Positions 34,162 through 47,997 are shown, numbered from the stretch's first letter. The stretch: 64,000 bases of DNA from Clytia hemisphaerica (GCA_902728285.1 CACVBU010000702.1:569499-633498), one strand, 5' to 3'. Notes: generated from the letters alone by a model not told the origin. Numbers and translations are program-made.

Positions 34162-37100
34162 ATGGGAGAGAAAAAAGTGAAAGAACAGCTATCAATCTTA
34201 CAATACTCATTCGCTGGTGCATTGTCAGGAGTGGTTTCCAGATTTCTTGGTCAGCCTTTGGATGTTATAAAAATCAGACTTCAATTACAGAACAAAGAGG
34301 TAAAATTTTCAATTTATCTAATTTCTGCAATCTCATCGATTATTAGTTTATAGCTAGCTGTCCTATTGTAACGCTTATTCATGCATTTTGTTTTTTTCAC
34401 GTACCTGCTTTTAACACAAGGGGCCGTCCACATAGTACGTACGCACAAAGGGGGAGAGGGGGTCTTCTCAAAAGCGTATGCTGGCGTTCAGGGGGAGAGG
34501 AGGGGTCAAAGAAAAATGTACGTACGCCGAGAAAAACTTTTTCATTTTTGCTTGTTTTTTTGTCGACTTTTACGCTTCTCATCCGCGTCAAGGAAAAGAA
34601 AAAGAAAATTTTTTTTATAACCATTGAGTTTCATGTATGAAATAAAGGTCTGAACCAAGCAATTTGAATTCGAAATTTTCTTCAATCGAGGGGGTATAGG
34701 TATAGCCATTTGTGTACGCTTGTGTACAGGGGGAGGGGGTACTGGATTTTTGACATTTTAGTGCGTACGTAATATGTGGACGGCCCCCAATACTAAAAAT
34801 CTAACTAATGGAAATTCAATTTCTGATCAATCCGTCAGAGAGATTAAGATATATTTTCCATACCTTTAGGCAAAAACAGACATTGAGCAATTCCTGATAT
34901 TCCTCTTTGGAATTTAGTTTTGGAACTTTTTATTCAAGTCAATTGCAGCATTTTGTTGTCAATTTTATTTACAAAATTTGATAGATTAGAGTTAATTATG
35001 GAAAACCATTAAAGAGGAAAAAACATTCAAATGGCAAAGGCGTAAAAAGTGCTGGCAAAAACAGTGAACTTTTTTCCTTGTTGGCAGCAATTTGACAACC
35101 TTTTTCTTTTCAAATTCCTGCTGACAGAAGAGATACACAGTTGAAGTTTATTCACTTTAATTGTGCACTAAAGTTTGTTATTTTTACCAATTCTAAAGCG
35201 AATTGACTTTAAATACATTCTGAAACAATACGATCCCACTTTTTTTTAAACATTATTATTATTAATAACTGTTAATAAACATTAAAAATTGCTATAGTAA
35301 ATAGCTCTTTGTACTATCATAAAATCTCTGATTTTAGAATCTTTCAAAGTTTTATATTTTTTTGTTCATTCAGGCTGGACAGTTGAAATATACAGGAGTC
35401 CTCAATACTTGCAAGCTTATTTTCAAAGAAGAAGGGCTGTTTGGGTTTTGGTATGTTTGATTTTTCAAAATGATATTATCATACAATTATTAGATAATTC
35501 AGTGGTTTTTGTTAAAACTTGTACTCCAGACAAGATTTTGGTCACCACTTTACTTCAAAAGTTTTCTTTATTTCAGGAAAGGTCATGTCCCTGCCCAGGT
35601 CCTTTCCATTTTCTATGGAAGTGTGCAGGTAAAAATATAAATTTTATTTTGTTCTTAAAGTCTTTGATAAAGCTTTTTAAGGATTATTTTCACGCATTCA
35701 TGTGCCTCCTCTTATGAAACTACCTACCCAAAGCTGGAAGAGAACAACTCATTTTGCTGAAAATCACAAAATACCTGTTTATTCTTACAACCGGAAAGAG
35801 GGTGCACTATTTGCATTACACAACTTTTGTTCGGATTTTGGTTTTCATTTTTCATTTTTGTATTGACCCTTCAATTTTTAGCATCCCTCGAACCTTGAAA
35901 CATGCCGATCCAAAAGTTTTTAGTGTTCTCCAAAACTGAGTCTTCACACTGTAAATTGCTTTATTTCTCAACAGTTCGCATCCTTCGAAAGATCGAGGAG
36001 TTTCCTGAACCCATATCTTTGTCAAAGAAAAGAGTTGAATGGTATGTATCTTAAGGAAAGACTACTACGATATCCCACTCCTATTCCTGGCAATTTACTT
36101 AATTTTTTAGATGAAGGATACATCAAATATATTGATCACAAAGTATTCCAGATATTATAATAGATCATGTAAATAATCCCTTACACGACAGTCGACACAA
36201 GAAAAAAAAATGTTTTTTTTTTAATTTTGTAGATTTTTTGTCTGGTGGTAATGCCGGCATCGTATCATCATTATTTGTGCACCCGTTGGATTTACTGCGT
36301 ACCAGAGCTGTCAGTAACCAAGCCAAGCAGGTAAAAGCCTCTATATTTATGATATGCACCATTGCAATGTCTTCTGACATTACATCACGCACGGACCCAA
36401 TAGCTGATTGGTTGTAAGTGACGTAAAATCAGTCAATACGTCACTTTCAGCCAATCCTGTTGGGTCCGTGGAAGACATTGCAATGGTGCATATCATGAAT
36501 TGTTGTAATGGTAGCTAAGAGGTTCTCCGAAACACAGAAGCCTTGTGCTTGAATTTTTTATAACACAAAATCGAACTTTGTGAACAATACAATTATAGAA
36601 CAGTCTCCTCATCAGAAGCATGAAACTGCTAGATATAGGTCACGTGACTCGGCTAGCCCGTTCAAACCCACCTCCATATGAACAACTGCTAAGTTTGTTT
36701 AGAATTTTCAGACTAATGCGATAACTAGCTATTTTCAAGCACTCTCACGATTGTTAACTTTTCGATTTTTCCCATCCCCTCTGGGCATTTATTAGGACCC
36801 TCCGTTTAACAATTTTTGAAATAAATTTGAACTGTCAAAAAAGGGTCCCTTATTTTGCTCAAAATAGCCTCGTAATGGTCTATAATTACCTTATTTTGGG
36901 TTTATTTAAAGGTACAATATCATACCCCCCGGCAATTTGGTCCCCCGTTTATTAAAATTTACAGATTTACTAGCTCCCACCGTTTCAGACCCTGCTTCCG
37001 GTTTATTAGGCAACTGAGAGTATAGTTGAGAGTTTAGCTAATTCTAAGAAAACGGGACATATCCGCTTTTATATCCGGCTTTTACCCTTGAAAAATGCTG

Positions 37101-40100
37101 TAATGTCAACAGAGGAGATATTTGTTTATATTGTCACCAAAGCACTCGACTAAGCACTAAATGACATCTGGTATTGTTTTATTTTCTTGCAATAAAAGCT
37201 TTTACTATCAGAATAACTTACAGTTATAACGTGTTCAAAAGTTAGAAATAGTTGATTATCTCTTTCAAACACATTACTAGGTTAAAATCAGGATCCAGAA
37301 AACAAACGAATAATTTTTCAACTTTTTCAGTTTCACCTCCTTCCTTCTCTTTAGTCTTTATCGTTACACATTCTGATCAAAAGCACAGCTCAAGAAAGTG
37401 GTATTCGAACTTTTTACCAAGGTATTCGAATGTTTCTTATAAATCTTTTATTCTTTGATTTCTATTGCTTTGTCCATTCAAAAAATATATAAAAATAATT
37501 TTTGGAAACTGTCTTTGACTAGAAAATGTTTGTCCAACTGATTAGCAGTTTATTTATAGCTAAAAGTCGTCGAAATTTTCCTCATCCAATAGGTCGATCT
37601 TTATTGCCGTGTTGTGATTTGGCGTACCCGGCGGATTGAGGGGTGCTTGCCCCATACTTATCATCCACCTCAATGTACAATCTTTTGGAAATTTTGAAAC
37701 ACCTAATATCTGTGTCAAAAAATGCAGTGTTTTTACTTTTGGCCGTAACTTTCCAACCAGTTGTCTTATAATAAAAAGTTTGATATATCGTTGGAAAGAT
37801 ATCAAATGCGCTCATGTTTTCCACTAATTAGTATTTCAAAATTCGTCCAAATTAGTGAAGAAAAACGAAGAAGAAAATTTGCTAATTTTGATAGAAGATG
37901 CGCTCATGTTTTTGGCTTCGTCCAAAAAAGTGCAGGAAAACAAAGAAAAAAATTTGCTACTTTTGATAGAAAGGTGCTATGAAAAAGATTTTTACATCAA
38001 TCGAAAGTTGAATAATACGCGAGTTCAAAAATATATGGGTTCGGTCAAAGATTTTATTTTTTGTTTTGAGATTTAAAGGGAAATCTGGCTAAAAATTTCC
38101 TGAAAATTCCAAAAAAAGGAGGGAGGGCCTAACGTTTTCGAATATTCTGGGGGCGAAAGGGGTCTCAACTGATTTTGAGATAATCAAAAGCCAACTCTTT
38201 AAATCTAAGCATGGATTGTAAATATATTTTCTCAGAATTGTTTTTTTTTCAGTATTTAGATATTCACGAGTAGTTGTGTTTTTATATTTCACTAAGCCAT
38301 AGTATTTAGGTATTTAGATAATGATGTACGTATTTGAAAAAGGAGAAAGATTTTAGCATTCATTGAACCCATGTCTAGCTTTTGCCCGGTAAACCCGAGA
38401 ACATCTGGGGGCTAGCATGAATCAAATTTTCTGGGGGGGACTAAGTGAAAAGGGGGGACTGAACGTTTTTGAATTTTCTGGGGGGCTGCTGATACCCCTG
38501 AGGACACTAGAGTTGTTATATTTTCGGACTCGTGTATTATTCAGCTTTCGATTGATTTGAGACACATTTTCGATAGTACCTTTTTTTCTTCAATTTTCGT
38601 CACTTTCTTGCACAAATCTTGAAAAACTGAGTTGTAGAAAATATAAGCGTATTTAAATATCTTTCCGACAATATCCAAACTTTTTATTATACGACAACTG
38701 GTTGGAAAGTTATCGCCGAAAACAAAATTACTTTACACCTTTTTGACACAGACTTCAGTTATTCCAATGTCATGGTGAAAAACTGTCTTTTGACATAAAA
38801 AACTGCCATTCACATGTCATGGACATCGCTGGTCTTTGTTTAGTTTGTAAATTTCAATAAAGTACCTAAAGCAGGTTTATTTTTTTATTTTTTGTCCCTT
38901 TTTAAGGAATCATTCCCAACTTGGCGTACGTTTATCCGTATTGTGGATTGAACTTCTTGTTTTATGGCTTGCTAAACAGGACATGGAACTTACTACAGGT
39001 ATACCTTTGTATTATATGATGATATTTCTCACATAAATTTCTAAAGGATAGGATTACTATGATAAGATATCAGATAAAAACATTCAAAATTACTGGATCA
39101 GATCGAATTCAAAGTGCTAAATTTTCTTGCTTCATCCGGTGTATGAATGTTGTTTAAAATATATGTACTTACTATGATAATTACTTTTCCTTTCATCCCT
39201 TAGTTCAGAGAGTCCAGCGTCAAATCTCTGGCATGTGGTACTATAAGTGGAATCTTCGCAAAAGCTTTACTTCTACCAATTGATAACGTGAAGAAGAGAT
39301 TACAAGTGCAAGGTTCTAAAGACTTCCAATCGTCTTACAAGGGTATGGTTAACTGTCTTCAAAGTGTGATTCGTGAACAAGGAATACATGCCTTGTATCG
39401 TGGTATCGTTCCTTCCGTGCTAAAGGTATACAGTATGATTTTTTTGCTGAATAATTTGAGACTTCTTCAATCTGATTAGGATGACGGGCTTAAAAATAGC
39501 GAAATTTCCTGGGTTTAAAATTTAGTTTGAAAATTTGAAAAAGAAGTTGAATATTTTCGTGTGGATTTACTTTCACAAGTCAACATTTTTACGTGATATC
39601 GCGTGATTTTTCCCACAAAAAGGCAAAAGTTAAAGCAACAAAAACATGAAAAGTAGGACTTTCTTATATTGGGCATCACACTTACTAAAGTGATCGCTTC
39701 ATATGTGCTCGATTTCAAGTATTTTATGATTTACTCAATACAAGAGGCGGGGTTAGTGAGAAAATGTTTCGCCCACGTATACTGTAATTTAAAAGTTGAT
39801 CGACCGCAAGCTATGGCAGTTGTATTGTTTCCTTCGCAGCTTTCGTAGATTAAAGGTATTTTTTTACATAAGTGTTCCCGTTTCATATAAGACACATACT
39901 TAATATCAGGACAGTGTCTGCCTATTGTTATATTGTGCTGATATAAATAACAAAAAAATGTTTCTCTTTTCCTCTTTCTGACAAATCTTGCTCCACATTC
40001 GCGTCAATTCAATATCAAAAAGCCTTTAAATTAAAGTTGATGAGTAAGCAAACGATATCACTCTTATTTAAAAACAAAACCTTTAAAGAAATCGTCCTTC

Positions 40101-40517
40101 CACTTACCGTTAATACCACAATGCTGTGTTTCATAAAGTACACAAATGATATTTATCCTTTATTAACAGAAATATTCTTTAACCCTCCTAATGGACGTAA
40201 AAATATATCAAAAATAGGTTTCTTTTGCTAACCTTCAGATCATAGCTCAGAACCACTTCATTTTTACCCAAAGCTTTCTCGTTTTTTTGGAAAGCTTTCC
40301 AACGGTATCAAAGTTTTGTCTGAAACCCATTTTAAGGTCCGCAATCAATTTTTGAACTTTGAGAAGTCGGAAAAACCTGAGAAAGTAATGTGATCTTCAG
40401 ATAAACTGTATTTTAACTTTTATTACAATTGATGTCAATATTTGTACCTAGACTGGTCTGGCAACTGGTATTTCTTTTTTCGTCTACGAAGAAACCTGCA
40501 AACTGTTGTCAAAATAA
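34162..40517 (+). CDS. SLC25A19: Mitochondrial thiamine pyrophosphate carrier, complete, nine exons
   Basis: Exons: 34162-34299, 35374-35450, 35577-35628, 35975-36041, 36233-36330, 37355-37421, 38907-38998, 39204-39425 and 40452-40517. All have GT-AG borders and compatible phases, giving 292 residues (human about 320). The three mitochondrial-carrier repeats each show the signature Px[DE]xx[KR]: P32-L-D-V-I-K, P129-L-D-L-L-R and P222-I-D-N-V-K. FWKGHVPAQVLSIFYGSVQF (71-90) is the diagnostic first-repeat motif of the SLC25A19/TPC1 group. Family members exchange thiamine pyrophosphate into the mitochondrial matrix for use by pyruvate and oxoglutarate dehydrogenases. Six membrane helices in the inner membrane are expected. 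The start is the first ATG of the carrier frame, closely before the first helix. Exon 6, between VSNQAKQ and GIIPNLAY, is only 67 bp; it supplies the helix-4 loop and restores phase. An AATAAA overlaps the stop (40513-40518) and another lies at 40941. Introns 1, 5 and 6 hold MITEs or foldbacks. Confidence 0.96.
34420..34787. mobile_element. 368-bp MITE in SLC25A19 intron 1, GGGGCCGTCCAC ends
   Basis: The ends are GGGGCCGTCCACATAGTACG and, inverted, GGGGCCGTCCACATATTACG. A 3-bp duplication CAA flanks it (34417-34419, 34788-34790). GGGGC(C/T)GTCCA-type termini with 2-3-bp duplications are known in Harbinger/ISL2EU-type elements, so that affinity is likely but unproven. It is non-coding and has internal 'gtacgtacg' words. 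Confidence 0.85.
36350..36495. mobile_element. 146-bp foldback MITE in SLC25A19 intron 5
   Basis: Arms 36350-36374 (tgatatgcaccattgcaatg…) and 36471-36495 are perfect inverses. The pairing continues inward with mismatches (cggaccca…attgg / ccaat…tgggtccg) almost to the centre. It starts only 19 bp after the exon 5 donor. Confidence 0.85.
37705..38755. mobile_element. ~1.05-kb foldback element in SLC25A19 intron 6
   Basis: The left arm (37705-38050) and right arm (38510-38755) are imperfect inverses. Examples are 'aactttccaaccagttgtct' against 'acaactggttggaaagtta', and 'atcaatcgaaagttgaataa' against 'attcagctttcgattgat'. A ~460-bp G-run-bearing loop separates them. The right arm has lost parts of the left arm's sequence. 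Confidence 0.7.
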
Positions 40518-43500
40518 AGGATACAATTTATTTGGCAATGAATTACGCGAAATCTTTGTTTTGATCAAATAATTCCATAACCCAAATTACATGCTACGAA
40601 TGCTAAGGTTTTATGGATCGTCACGAACAGAGTTAGCAGGTATTCATTTGTCAGAGAAAGCTTGAATATGCTTACTCTAAGTAAAGGACACTCAAGTAAA
40701 AGGAAAATGGATGGCTCCTTTAGCAAATATGGTTTATTTGTCATTCGTCGCAGATAATTCATTGAAAACTTTTGCAAAGAATACTTAAGATTCTTTCTTA
40801 AGGACTCTGTTTAAAAATGTTTTTGACGCGCAGGAAGACGACTCCAAGAAATCAAGTACTGCTCAAAGGTCAATTAGAGCAATTCAAATTGATGGACTGA
40901 TTTGTTTTCTGAAATTATTGTTATAATAGAATATTTTTTTAATAAACGCGTCCCTTTATTTTTTATCATTCATACCGGAAAATAATTCAACTTATATGCT
41001 TCCGCGATGAGGAAAATCGATTGGTGTTAACAAGGCGGTTCCCGTCGTCGCAATCGCCAGTTTCAACTTTTGCTTGCACATCCAAAGCCCTTAAAGTCTA
41101 TGTAAACATGCATAACTTAAACCGAACGCAATATCTTTATATTAATAGCCGCAAATGCAAAATGACCCCCCCCTACAATTAAGCACGCAATGTTTTTGTT
41201 CTCGATAAGTAAGTTTGTTTTGATTGATAGAGCTTTTCTCGAGATTGGCTCATTCGATTTTTCTGATTTTTAGCCCAAAGATGCATAGCTATATTAACCC
41301 TGACGAGGCCCAAGGTAAATTTCAGCCAAAAAACGCCTAAAAAAAGGGTTTTTTTGGACTTTCTGAAATATTTGATCTACCTTTTTTCTAATTTTTTTTA
41401 TGAAAGTAGGGTACCATCATAGGTAAAAGATGACTCAAACAGATTTTCACATGAAAAAAGTTTCGGCTCAAAAAACGCATGTTTATCTATAAAAATCACT
41501 ATTTTATAAGCTTACATCAATGTTCTTACCCAAATTACTTTATAACTTTTTGATGAGATTGGTGTTTTCTTTGCTCATGAAGGCTTAATGTGAAGAAAAT
41601 TTGTGTTTAGACATGACATTTTGGTCACTATTATATGTGTTTTTATAGAAAAGTGGGTCAAATTCGATATTTTTTTATAAGCACATTACCAATTATAGTT
41701 ACCCAGCAAATAAACCCTCGAATGTGACGGAGCCCGATTTTCGGACTTTGTGAAGTATTGAATCATTAATTTTTTCTGATTTTTGTATCTAAGTAGGGTA
41801 CCATCATTGCTGAAAGATACCTGAAGCAGATTTTCACAAAAAAAAATTTCACCTCAAAAATGAAATCTTTATCCATAAGAATCACTATTTGTAAGCTTAG
41901 ATCAATGTTCCTAACCAAATTACTCAGAATTTAAATGATATAGATAGTCTCTTTCTTCCAACACCCCCCCCCCTTAATACCACCCAATAGGCGAAGAATT
42001 TCAATAAATAATATTAGTGTTCTAATGATCTTTGTTTAAACGTTTTCCAAATATGGTTGAAATATACTTCACCCGAAATTTGAAGAGATTTCTGCTTCCC
42101 TTTAATTTCATCGTGCTTTTAAGCCACCTTCAACATCCAAAGGACTTGAAGTTCGTTCAGCAACAGCTTAACTAGCTTAATGGCTAGTTTCTTTTTAATT
42201 ATGGAGGGAATTGTTATGTGGTTGTTTAAAAAAAAGTTTATTGCTTGGATACTCAGGCTACAGTAAACAAAATAGTGAATGCAAATCATAATTAGTAAAC
42301 ATTAAGTTATTGTGTATTATTTTTTACCATAATAATTCTTCTATAACCAGGAGGGGGTACTAAATTCTCAGACATTTATGTGAACTCAAAGGGTTTTTGA
42401 GAATATTTTGCATACCACTACTCCATTTTAGTGGTATCAAAGTACCCATGTATACTAAATTTTTGGGAACATTATGTCACAGAGGCCATCCTCGGAATAC
42501 CATATTACCCAAAAGCAGCACTTTTTGCAGCATAGAAATAATTGAACATATAATTGATTTTTTTTATTGCAAATTGTTTTGTGGAATTACGATAGATTCT
42601 GAAAATAATAAAAATTGCACAAAAATACATTTCTCAAATTTTTGTCTGGATACCACATTTCTAACAAGAGAGGGGAAAATTCGTGTCTCATACCATCGCC
42701 CTACCCGAGCGCTCCATCTGATCATTCCACCCTAGCGGCCCATTCTATCGTCAAACCCTAGCATATCACCTCATCATCACCCATAGAGTCCCATCCCGCC
42801 CATGGTCTCACCCAAGTGTCCCACTTCTTCAGTTTAGTATGCCTCATGAGATTCGGAAAGTTTTCAAGGTAGCTTTCTTTTCTACGATTTCCTTTCATAA
42901 GTCAATTTAATTCATATTAGGAAACGATATCTGCTTCATCAGCTTTAATCGCAACAATTAGCTTTCGTTTTTGACAAAGGTATTTACGAAGATTTAAATT
43001 ATTAGAATATTCACAACTTTAGCTCTAAGAGCTCTAAACTAGATTTCTCGATAGTAGTTTCTGCCTAGCTATTTTTGAGAGAATATTGCCAATAGACCAT
43101 TAGATGCCCATCTAAATTAATCAGATCGTCTGTTTGAGAATAAGTGCTCAGAGATAACAAATGGAATACTAACAGATTAAGATAAATATCTCCAGGCTAA
43201 AAATTTCCTCCTAATTTATATTAAAAACTCTAATTAGTTTGGTGTGTCATTTTCGAATGGATGTACATAATGCTTGATTTCTGTGGTTTTTATTACATTG
43301 CTATGGTTACATCGATGTAATAGTGGTTTCAACTTTTTATTAGATTATGTAGTCTAAATCTTAACATATACAGAGTTAAAATCTACAAAAAAAAGACGTA
43401 CCCTCTATCTGAAAATTCAGGCGGAATTTGAGGTTGAAACTTTTTGTGTTGGAAGTACGCTGTCTATGGTTTTCTCCCTAGTAGTGATGTTTTGTAGAAA

Positions 43501-44842
43501 ACAGTTTTCAGTTTTCACGAGGAAGTGAAAAATGCCCCTTTTAGCTATTTACCCCTTGTAAATGGTTTTTCTCAGAATAACTTTTTTTTTCTCATCCAAT
43601 AACAACTGCACGCTTTTTTATAAGAATGTGTTTTTTATTTGTATTTTTCAGGATCTCACACCCATAAAATGCAATTCCGCCTGTTTTTGTTAAAATACGG
43701 CTTTGAAGGGTCAAAACTCTATTGACTTAATTTTTGACGTATGGTGCTAATGTTTCTTAATCTCCATCAAATTTGTGGTATCTTAGTATGTAATATGACC
43801 ATGTTTTGAGAAGGTCAATTTTCAGATTTTATTGGCCACTACCCATTGTTACCATGTTAAGTGAGCTTGAAAATAGATATTTGAGAGCCTTACGATTCCT
43901 TTCGAGTCTATAACCACAAAGAAAAAAAATAATTTTATATACCTACAGCCTACAGGTATGTAATAGATTTTATGACCTGAAATTCAATTGTGTAATCTCT
44001 AGGTCCGAAAAACTTGATTTTTTAAAGGGATTTTTTATGAAACTTTGAATAACTTTGGTGAGCCCAAAGTGCGACTTTGCTCGTAATTTGATTGGCTTAA
44101 TAATAACCTTGAAAAAGCAATTGCTTACCCTTAGAAATAGTGTTTTTCAGCCAGAAACAGCTATTTTGTCCACTTTTTGAAGCTCATTATCTCGAGTTAG
44201 GAACAGAAATCTCTATATCTATCTCTAATCTTCATTTTTTTAGAGCTTTCCAAAAGTATACAACAGGTCTCTTTTTTCTCGAGCTAAAAATTTCATTAAA
44301 TTTTGACCCTATGAATTTTGCCTGGGACCGTCATATTTGTCCGAAAAGCACACCAAAGTGTCAGAGAAAAATTAGCACCTATGGTATTTTGATTCCCCTA
44401 TACCTCAGTCTTAACTTTCCAAAAATGTATAACAAGTGCTTTGACTAAAATTATCGAACGATCTTACAAATTTCCCCCTACTATTAGACCAAAAATGACG
44501 ATTTCTACATCAAACTGTGTAATGTCCAATATACTCTGCATTGACACCTAAAGGGTTAAGGAAAAACTGAAAACCTTTCTAATGGATAAAACATTGGGTA
44601 TTTTGCAAAAAATCTCGCTTTTAGGACACCGGACCCACCGGGAACCCATCCCACTGAAAAAATTGGCAAAAATATCTTCCCCAGTGGAAAATTATATTCT
44701 AATTTTTGTCCCGCTGAAAATAACCAGATAAGCTGCAAAATATTGTGCTGTTTTGTCCACCCCCACTGAATTTTCTGGCAAGAAAATAATGGAATCCAAG
44801 TCCCCAGCCATAAGAAATATGGGAATATCAATCCCCATCGAG
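40518..44842. other. Downstream region: poly(A) signal, diverged repeats, no supported gene
   Basis: An AATAAA at 40941 may end SLC25A19 transcripts. A ~375-bp direct duplication (~41395-41535 and ~41775-41930, both starting 'aagtagggtaccatcat') belongs to the repeat whose head, 'cttttctcgagattggctca', also occurs near 56.37 and 59.98 kb. Two tiny plus-strand exon look-alikes at ~42832-42866 and ~42921-42976 are in phase (…HEIRKVFK / ETISASSALIATISFRF, stop). Their 54-bp spacing and lack of partners leave them uncalled. Confidence 0.3.
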
Positions 44843-44844
44843 TA

Positions 44845-45118
44845 CTCTCGGGTACCTAATAGCCGTCCCCCCCCCGCTAATTAATTTTTTGAAAATTTTC
44901 CACCCAGGACATTCTTATTCCAACCCCCCGCTTATTAATTTTTGGGGAAATATATTTGAAAGTTCCCCTATTTTGTCCTAATTATGCTGTATTAGCCTCC
45001 TTTTCAAAGAATTTCCACCCAGGACATTTTTATTCCAACCCCCCCGCTTATTAAGTTTTGAGATTTTTTCCAATCCCCCCGCTTATTCCAACCCCCCCGG
45101 CTATTAGGTACCCGAGAG
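44845..45118. mobile_element. 274-bp MITE, CTCTCGGGTACCTAATAGCC ends, TA target
   Basis: Perfect terminal inverted repeats of 21 bp (CTCTCGGGTACCTAATAGCC…) are flanked by TA (44843-44844, 45119-45120). The interior has repeated 'ccgcttatta/ttccaaccccc' words. Poly-C segments near 33.5-33.8 and 36.8-37.0 kb look like older relatives. Confidence 0.85.
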
Positions 45119-47827
45119 TAGTCGTTTGTTATTCTTACCGGGGTCTTACCCCCACTGGCTGATAAAATCCCACCGGGGTCTGGGAGAAGGGGGTGTTTTG
45201 AGACTAAAAGTTTGAAATTAGCAACCCTGGAAATATTACCGAACGCAAGATAAATAAGACGACTTAAAGTCGAAAATTTCGCATAATACTTGAACATCAA
45301 CGACGAAGACGAGTGAAACGTGACTCCTGCAGCATTATGCATTTTGAATGAAGCGTTACACAAAATATAGAGAATGTATTGTACACTCAGGTCATAGATG
45401 CCCTGTTTTTATTATGAAAAATCTCAATCCATTAAAAAAAAGATTCCTTAAATAATTCTTTGATGCCAGAAACCTCATTTTGTGCTTTGAAGGAACTTGT
45501 GATAAAGACTTCTTTCACTTGCGCAAAGTTTATATAAACTTCTTTCTATAAACAGTAGAATTTATCTAAAATTGAGAAAAATGGCTAGTCAGAAAAATCT
45601 GTTGTATACTATCTTCGCTTTCTGATATGAATGATGGCCCACCACCATCAAAATCATTGGACTTTTCCAGAAAAAATTGAATATGGGGGGGGGGGGTGAC
45701 GGATATAACATTTTTTGGAAATTTACCCCACCCCCCTCGGACATTGTGACTTTTGATCCCCCGGACAGCAGGTCTAACCCCCTGCCCCGGACAAGCATCA
45801 GTTGACCCCATCGAGAGCAAGTTTACCCCCCCCAGGACAAGGCAAATTTTGTAGATTGTGGGAGATTGTTCACTACCCCCCCCCCTCCGGACACTATATC
45901 CTCCACCCTCATGTACGGACATTTTCTGGAAGAGCCCATTAAAGGCAAAAAGCAGTTGAGTAGTTGAGCTCCAGCTTCTGGACTAGAAAATGACAGGGTA
46001 AAAACTAGCCAAAAGAAATAATACTCTTTGAGATTAAACTTTGACTCCTTTATAACTGCCTTAAGCTGCATCTCATTAAACAAACCCTCCCCAATCTCTT
46101 GCCGTTTATCCCGTGAAAAATATATAGGGGAAAGATTCCAGAAAAGTAACAAGAATCTTAGTGCGGAAATGGGAATCTTATACAAACAATGGTACCATGA
46201 TTCAAAATGAAATTCCTAATTAGCAAAAGGTGTATCAAGATCGGTGAAGTTTGATTGAAGCTCGATTAGTTTGATTTATTACCTTGTTGTCCATTCTTTT
46301 TACATTCCAACGGCTTACTAGCAGACGCCCACGCTAAAGCTTAAAGAGCGAGCCAATATCTAGGAGGAAAAGCTGGAACTTTTACTAACCAACCTCCTCG
46401 AACACCAATCAAACTTCATCGGATAGAAAACTGTCATCATTAACGAGGGACCGCTGTACATTGTGCTGTGGTGTACGGTGGGGCTGGATCTAAATGTCCT
46501 TTGTACGGCGGTGGAAATAGGTTAATTTTAAATCTGCTGTACACCCACTGTACCCACCGTACAATAATGTACGGCAGTGTCTAGGCAGGGTCGTTTCGAT
46601 TATACAAAAATGATTGCTGAATTTCAATTGACATGATCTCTAAGAAATACTTGCCAGGGGCCGCGGCAGCGGGGGGGGGCCACCCGGGCATTGGCCCGAC
46701 CACATTTTTCAAAGCAAAAAGAAAATTTATTGACTCAGCTAAATTCTGCGTAAAAACCTTGAAAAAGACCTGTTTTAGGCAGTCTAGAAGGGCTAATTTT
46801 CAAAAATTTCTCCCGTCGGCGCCAAAAAAGGAAAAAAAGATCATACCTGTGCTGTTTGCAGTTTTGTTTGGTGAAGAAGAGGAGAAAGGGGAGGGTATAA
46901 TGATGTTGTTGATGTGTGGAAAATTAACTCTTTTTGTACTACTTACTGAGCATGATCAATTTATTGGTGCATTCACTAACTACACAAACATAAAATACTT
47001 AGTAGTAAACACTCTACAAAAGACCATTCAAAAGTATGTGCAACTGTGCAATCAAGCAGCCATTAAAAAGTTCTCACGATGAATGTTTACAAATACTTGG
47101 TTACACTCGTTCGTATATTAAAAGTCTGACTAAAACCTATTTAATAATTTTTGAATTTGTGGTATTGATTAGACATGCTGAGACACAAATAGTAGAAAAA
47201 GGAGGCGGTTTACAAAAAGTATATTTCAAAAGAAAAACAGACCGGGAAACACGTTCTAAAGACGTCCATAAAAAGTTGCATTGAAGCGTAATAAGACACT
47301 CAAGAACTTTCACTTTAGCCTGAAAATGATTAGAATGCTATTTTGTACTGTGAACAAAGGAAATTAACGACATTTATTATTTTATTTCAGTGTAAACTTT
47401 CACTTTCCTTTTTTAGCCAATAGCAGCTAAGAGATTTGTTTTGAAATGATTTCTATTGGTCAAAATGAAATGAGGTTTTATCTCGAGGTCAGACAGAATA
47501 TTTTTCACCTCCCATTTTTTTGCAAAACGTTGATCGTGTGGATGTGCATTTGTGAAGTGAAGTGTTTGTGAAGTAAAGTGAAAGTAGTACTTGCATCAAA
47601 AGGTAGGGATTTCGAGGATTTTATTCAATAAAAGCATGATATATCTCTAAGCGAATAGATTCAACATAGTCTTTTCCTAAAGCTTTCAAAGAAGAAGGCT
47701 CTAAATCAAATGGGGGTGTAGGGGATCTTAACCTCAACTTATGTAAGAATTTGTAAGAAAATCTGTCTCGTTATCTTTAAGGTCTCTTTTCTTTTTAAAA
47801 GATGATTATATTTATCTCAGTTTTTAG
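45119..47827. other. C/G-run repeats; no supported gene
   Basis: At 45665-45925 there are many poly-C/G runs with 'ccggaca' words. At ~46440-46580 'gtacgg' and its inverse recur about eight times. At 46633-47082 a 149-codon plus frame begins inside a G-rich repeat and looks accidental. At 47417-47421 and 47454-47458 two CCAAT boxes in opposite orientation precede a possible untranslated exon ending at AAAAG|gtaggg (47603). Confidence 0.3.
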
Positions 47828-47922
47828 GAACTATTGCTTGATTGGACTCCCATCGTTAAAGAAAGAGAACCCGATAGAAGAATTTGGTGGAACATTCTCA
47901 ACGTTTCCTGCCTTAGGAGCAG
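47828..47922 (+). CDS. Candidate internal exon, unrecognised
   Basis: An acceptor (…tctcagtttttag) and a strong donor (GCAG|gtaggt) bound 95 bases. The best frame reads NYCLIGLPSLKKENPIEEFG, then GTFSTFPALGA and one base of a glycine codon. That phase continues correctly into the candidate at 50837-50882. GC content is above that of the flanks. A minus-strand frame over the same bases is also open, and no first exon was found. The call is therefore tentative. Confidence 0.3.
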
Positions 47923-47997
47923 GTAGGTTTTTTAACTCGGGGGTGGGGGCACTTGATTTATAAACGACCGTACGTGTGGCCCAAAATCCCAAAATTA

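Noticed and set aside
46633-47082. 149-codon plus-strand frame
   Set aside because: It starts in a G-run repeat, shows no domain and has no splice context; probably accidental.
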